Source of the DNA: Sipunculus nudus | Lineage: Eukaryota; Annelida; Sipuncula; Golfingiida; Sipunculidae | Assembly (NCBI GenBank): GCA_026874595.1 | Contig: CM049306.1 | Span: 14,405,019-14,469,018 of the forward strand | DNA length: 64,000 bases | Direction: 5' to 3' | Shown: one piece after another, positions 62,695 to 64,000 of the stretch | Position numbering within the stretch: position 1 is the first letter of the stretch | How the letters are laid out: each line of letters starts with the position of its first letter | Program-made: the position numbers and the translations under genes | Notes under the pieces: model-generated | Seen by the model: the letters and a program-made list of their open reading frames with translations, nothing else | Told to the model about the DNA's origin: nothing | Databases searched by the model: none

Positions 62695-63363
62695 GGACAG
62701 ACAGACTAGTAGACAAACAAAGCTGATATATATAAAGTTTCAATTATTTATTAATTATATCATTTTTTTTTAAAGTTTGACATCTGCAATAATTCACAAC
62801 TGAATATAAAATTTGCTTTCATATTTCTGACTTAAATAGCTTAATTCCAGACACATACAGCATATGAAAGTTATTTTAACAGTGCTTATAGGAAAAATTT
62901 TATAATTAATATATATTTAATGATAACGGAGAGGTGATGGACAGAGCTGATCAATTTTTGTTCCATTTTCCTAAGGCAAGAATATGTTTCAATAAGATCT
63001 TAATTTTTTCTAATCCTATTATTTTTCTAATTAAATAAATTTTACACATTTGCAATAAAAACTAATGTCCAAGTGCACAGGAATCAATAATGAACAAATG
63101 TTTGTATTAGATCCTCATTTTTTTTCATCATTTTTTTTATTATAAGTTTATATTTCTATACATTTCCAATATAACATTTATATCTGATTATAAAACTTGA
63201 TTCAAAATTCTAAATTGCATCATCATAAATCTCAACCTTGTCAGATAAGACCACATCATGCATGCAAATGTATATTTATTTTTTACCACAAAAATATATC
63301 TTTTTAATTTGCAAAACAATAAATATCTAAAAATACTGCTTGATTCAAATTTCACAATTCTGA
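62695..63363. other. Body of A element between nested E and the G run
   Basis: AT-rich A-family interior, partly matching 36265-36360 and 36480-36660. Nothing else is seen. Confidence 0.5.
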
Positions 63364-63515
63364 GGGGGGGGGGGGGGGGCTGGGGTGGTGATATGAGAAT
63401 AACTGTACACCTGTCACAGCAGGAGATCTCATCCAGTGACTGTAACAAATCAGAAAACCCTGGCATTGCTGACTTGGAGTGGGACCCTGCATGACTTACA
63501 GTCAGCTGAGCTAAA

Positions 63516-63570
63516 AAAAAACAGGACGATGACAACAGCCCATCTGCCTATATTGGCCAATGGCTAAAAA
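63516..63570 (-). mobile_element. Family C right-end remnant
   Basis: GACGATGACAACAGCCCATC, then TGCCTATATTGGCCAATGGC, then TAAAAAG resembles the right end of element C (GACGACAATAGCCCATCAGC...GGCTAAAAA). It follows the A right end directly, another head-to-tail junction. Confidence 0.55.
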
Positions 63571-64000
63571 GCCATTTCTTATTTTAAGATACATATAAAT
63601 GTATACTCTTCAGCAAATGCAAAAAGATGATTATAATCAATGCTTTTATATGAGTAAAAAATTTGTGTGCGTGTTTTGTCTAAAACTAGACATTTTATTT
63701 ACTCTCTACAAGTAATTCACAGTAAAGATCCCATTTTTCTGCTTTTCCTCTTGTTGATGTGATGCTTGGTGATGACGGTGTGCTGACATATTGCAGTGAC
63801 TGATAAATCTGGAGTAAGATGGTAACCAGTACTGAACAAAGTTTTTCCATGGTCTGACGGCAGGATGTTGCTGACAGACAGTTAACCTGTGATTAGATAC
63901 ATCTGGCAATCAGGTAACGCTCCCTTGCCTGGCAAGGCTTTACCTAAACTACTTTCACACCTATTGTCAAGGTAGGCTGTGATACACACCAGCTTCATAA
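63571..64000. other. Unassigned stretch at window end
   Basis: No gene is supported. A 67-residue minus frame at 63706-63909 shows no recognised motif. Confidence 0.4.

Larger units (their letters stand above)
58820..63515 (-). mobile_element. Family A element hosting nested insertions
   Basis: The left end is ACAAGGGACCCATGGGTCAC then GCTCAGCTGA, closely like 12469. The element is interrupted by a pogo-like MITE (59154-60050) and by element E (60263-62694), which appears to contain element C. Beyond E the A sequence resumes. About 63000-63090 matches 36265-36350, the G run and dispersed module follow at 63364-63490, and the right end GACTTACAG / TCAGCTGAGCTAAAA is at about 63490-63515. Without the insertions the element would be ~1.4 kb. 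Confidence 0.72.

Overview
The window is AT-rich, non-coding eukaryotic DNA, most likely from a marine bivalve or related mollusc. I infer this from the dense population of non-autonomous elements that combine an (ACGG/ACAG)n microsatellite, tandem internal core repeats and hairpin ends. That layout is known from the bivalve 'pearl'/Helitron-type elements and from Helentron-associated elements. No convincing complete protein-coding gene, rRNA or tRNA was found. The open frames are short, and many run through repeats. The only coding hints are two weak candidate exon sets, on opposite strands, near 7.4-8.0 kb.

Several families of rolling-circle-like elements account for most of the recognisable structure. 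I label them A, C, D, E, F and G. Families A, D and E have a left end ACAAG followed by a short palindrome (GACCCATGGGTC and variants) and a family-specific inverted repeat (A: GCTCAGCTGA, D: GCAAACCTGTG, E: GTTCAC/GTGAAC). The inverted repeat returns at the right end just before CTAAAA. Families F and G, read on the proper strand, end in a hairpin plus CTAG (TTAG in one copy) and sit between A and T, which is the canonical Helitron layout. F also carries a GTATCCCCAGAC inverted repeat at both ends. Family C has only the inverted repeat and right end clearly preserved.

Layout: 1-2.5 kb, F end, A copy and D copy with a GC-rich insert; 4.5-6.8 kb, F element with six 288-bp units; 7.4-8.0 kb, possible exons; 8.4-10.4 kb, A element with ~155-bp units carrying AGGTCAnnnTGACCT palindromes; 12.5-18.8 kb, A elements, one nested in another; 19.2-21.7 kb, Helitron G1; 22.6-23.4 kb, decayed pogo/Tigger-like element; 25-27.6 kb, D copies and fragments; 32.9-35.0 kb, A element; 36.2-41.9 kb, composite A with nested F and A copies; 42.5-43.7 kb, GC-richer segment between direct repeats with promoter-like motifs; 45.6-47.5 kb, F element; 48.5-49.6 kb, Helitron G2; 50.3-53.3 kb, A arrays including a recent 715-bp tandem duplication; 54.7-56.0 kb, D element; 58.8-63.5 kb, an A element containing a pogo-like MITE and an E element that itself seems to contain a C element. 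The stretches between are unassigned AT-rich DNA.

The main novel signals are: a shared end architecture in which the palindrome covaries while the inverted repeat changes by family; arrays of nuclear-receptor-type half-sites (AGGTCA as DR0, DR1, IR0 and IR3) in different families; a 12-bp palindrome GGTGGCGCCACC recurring in the cores of several families; one shared orientation for nearly all elements; and precise empty sites reconstructed from paralogous copies inside the same window.
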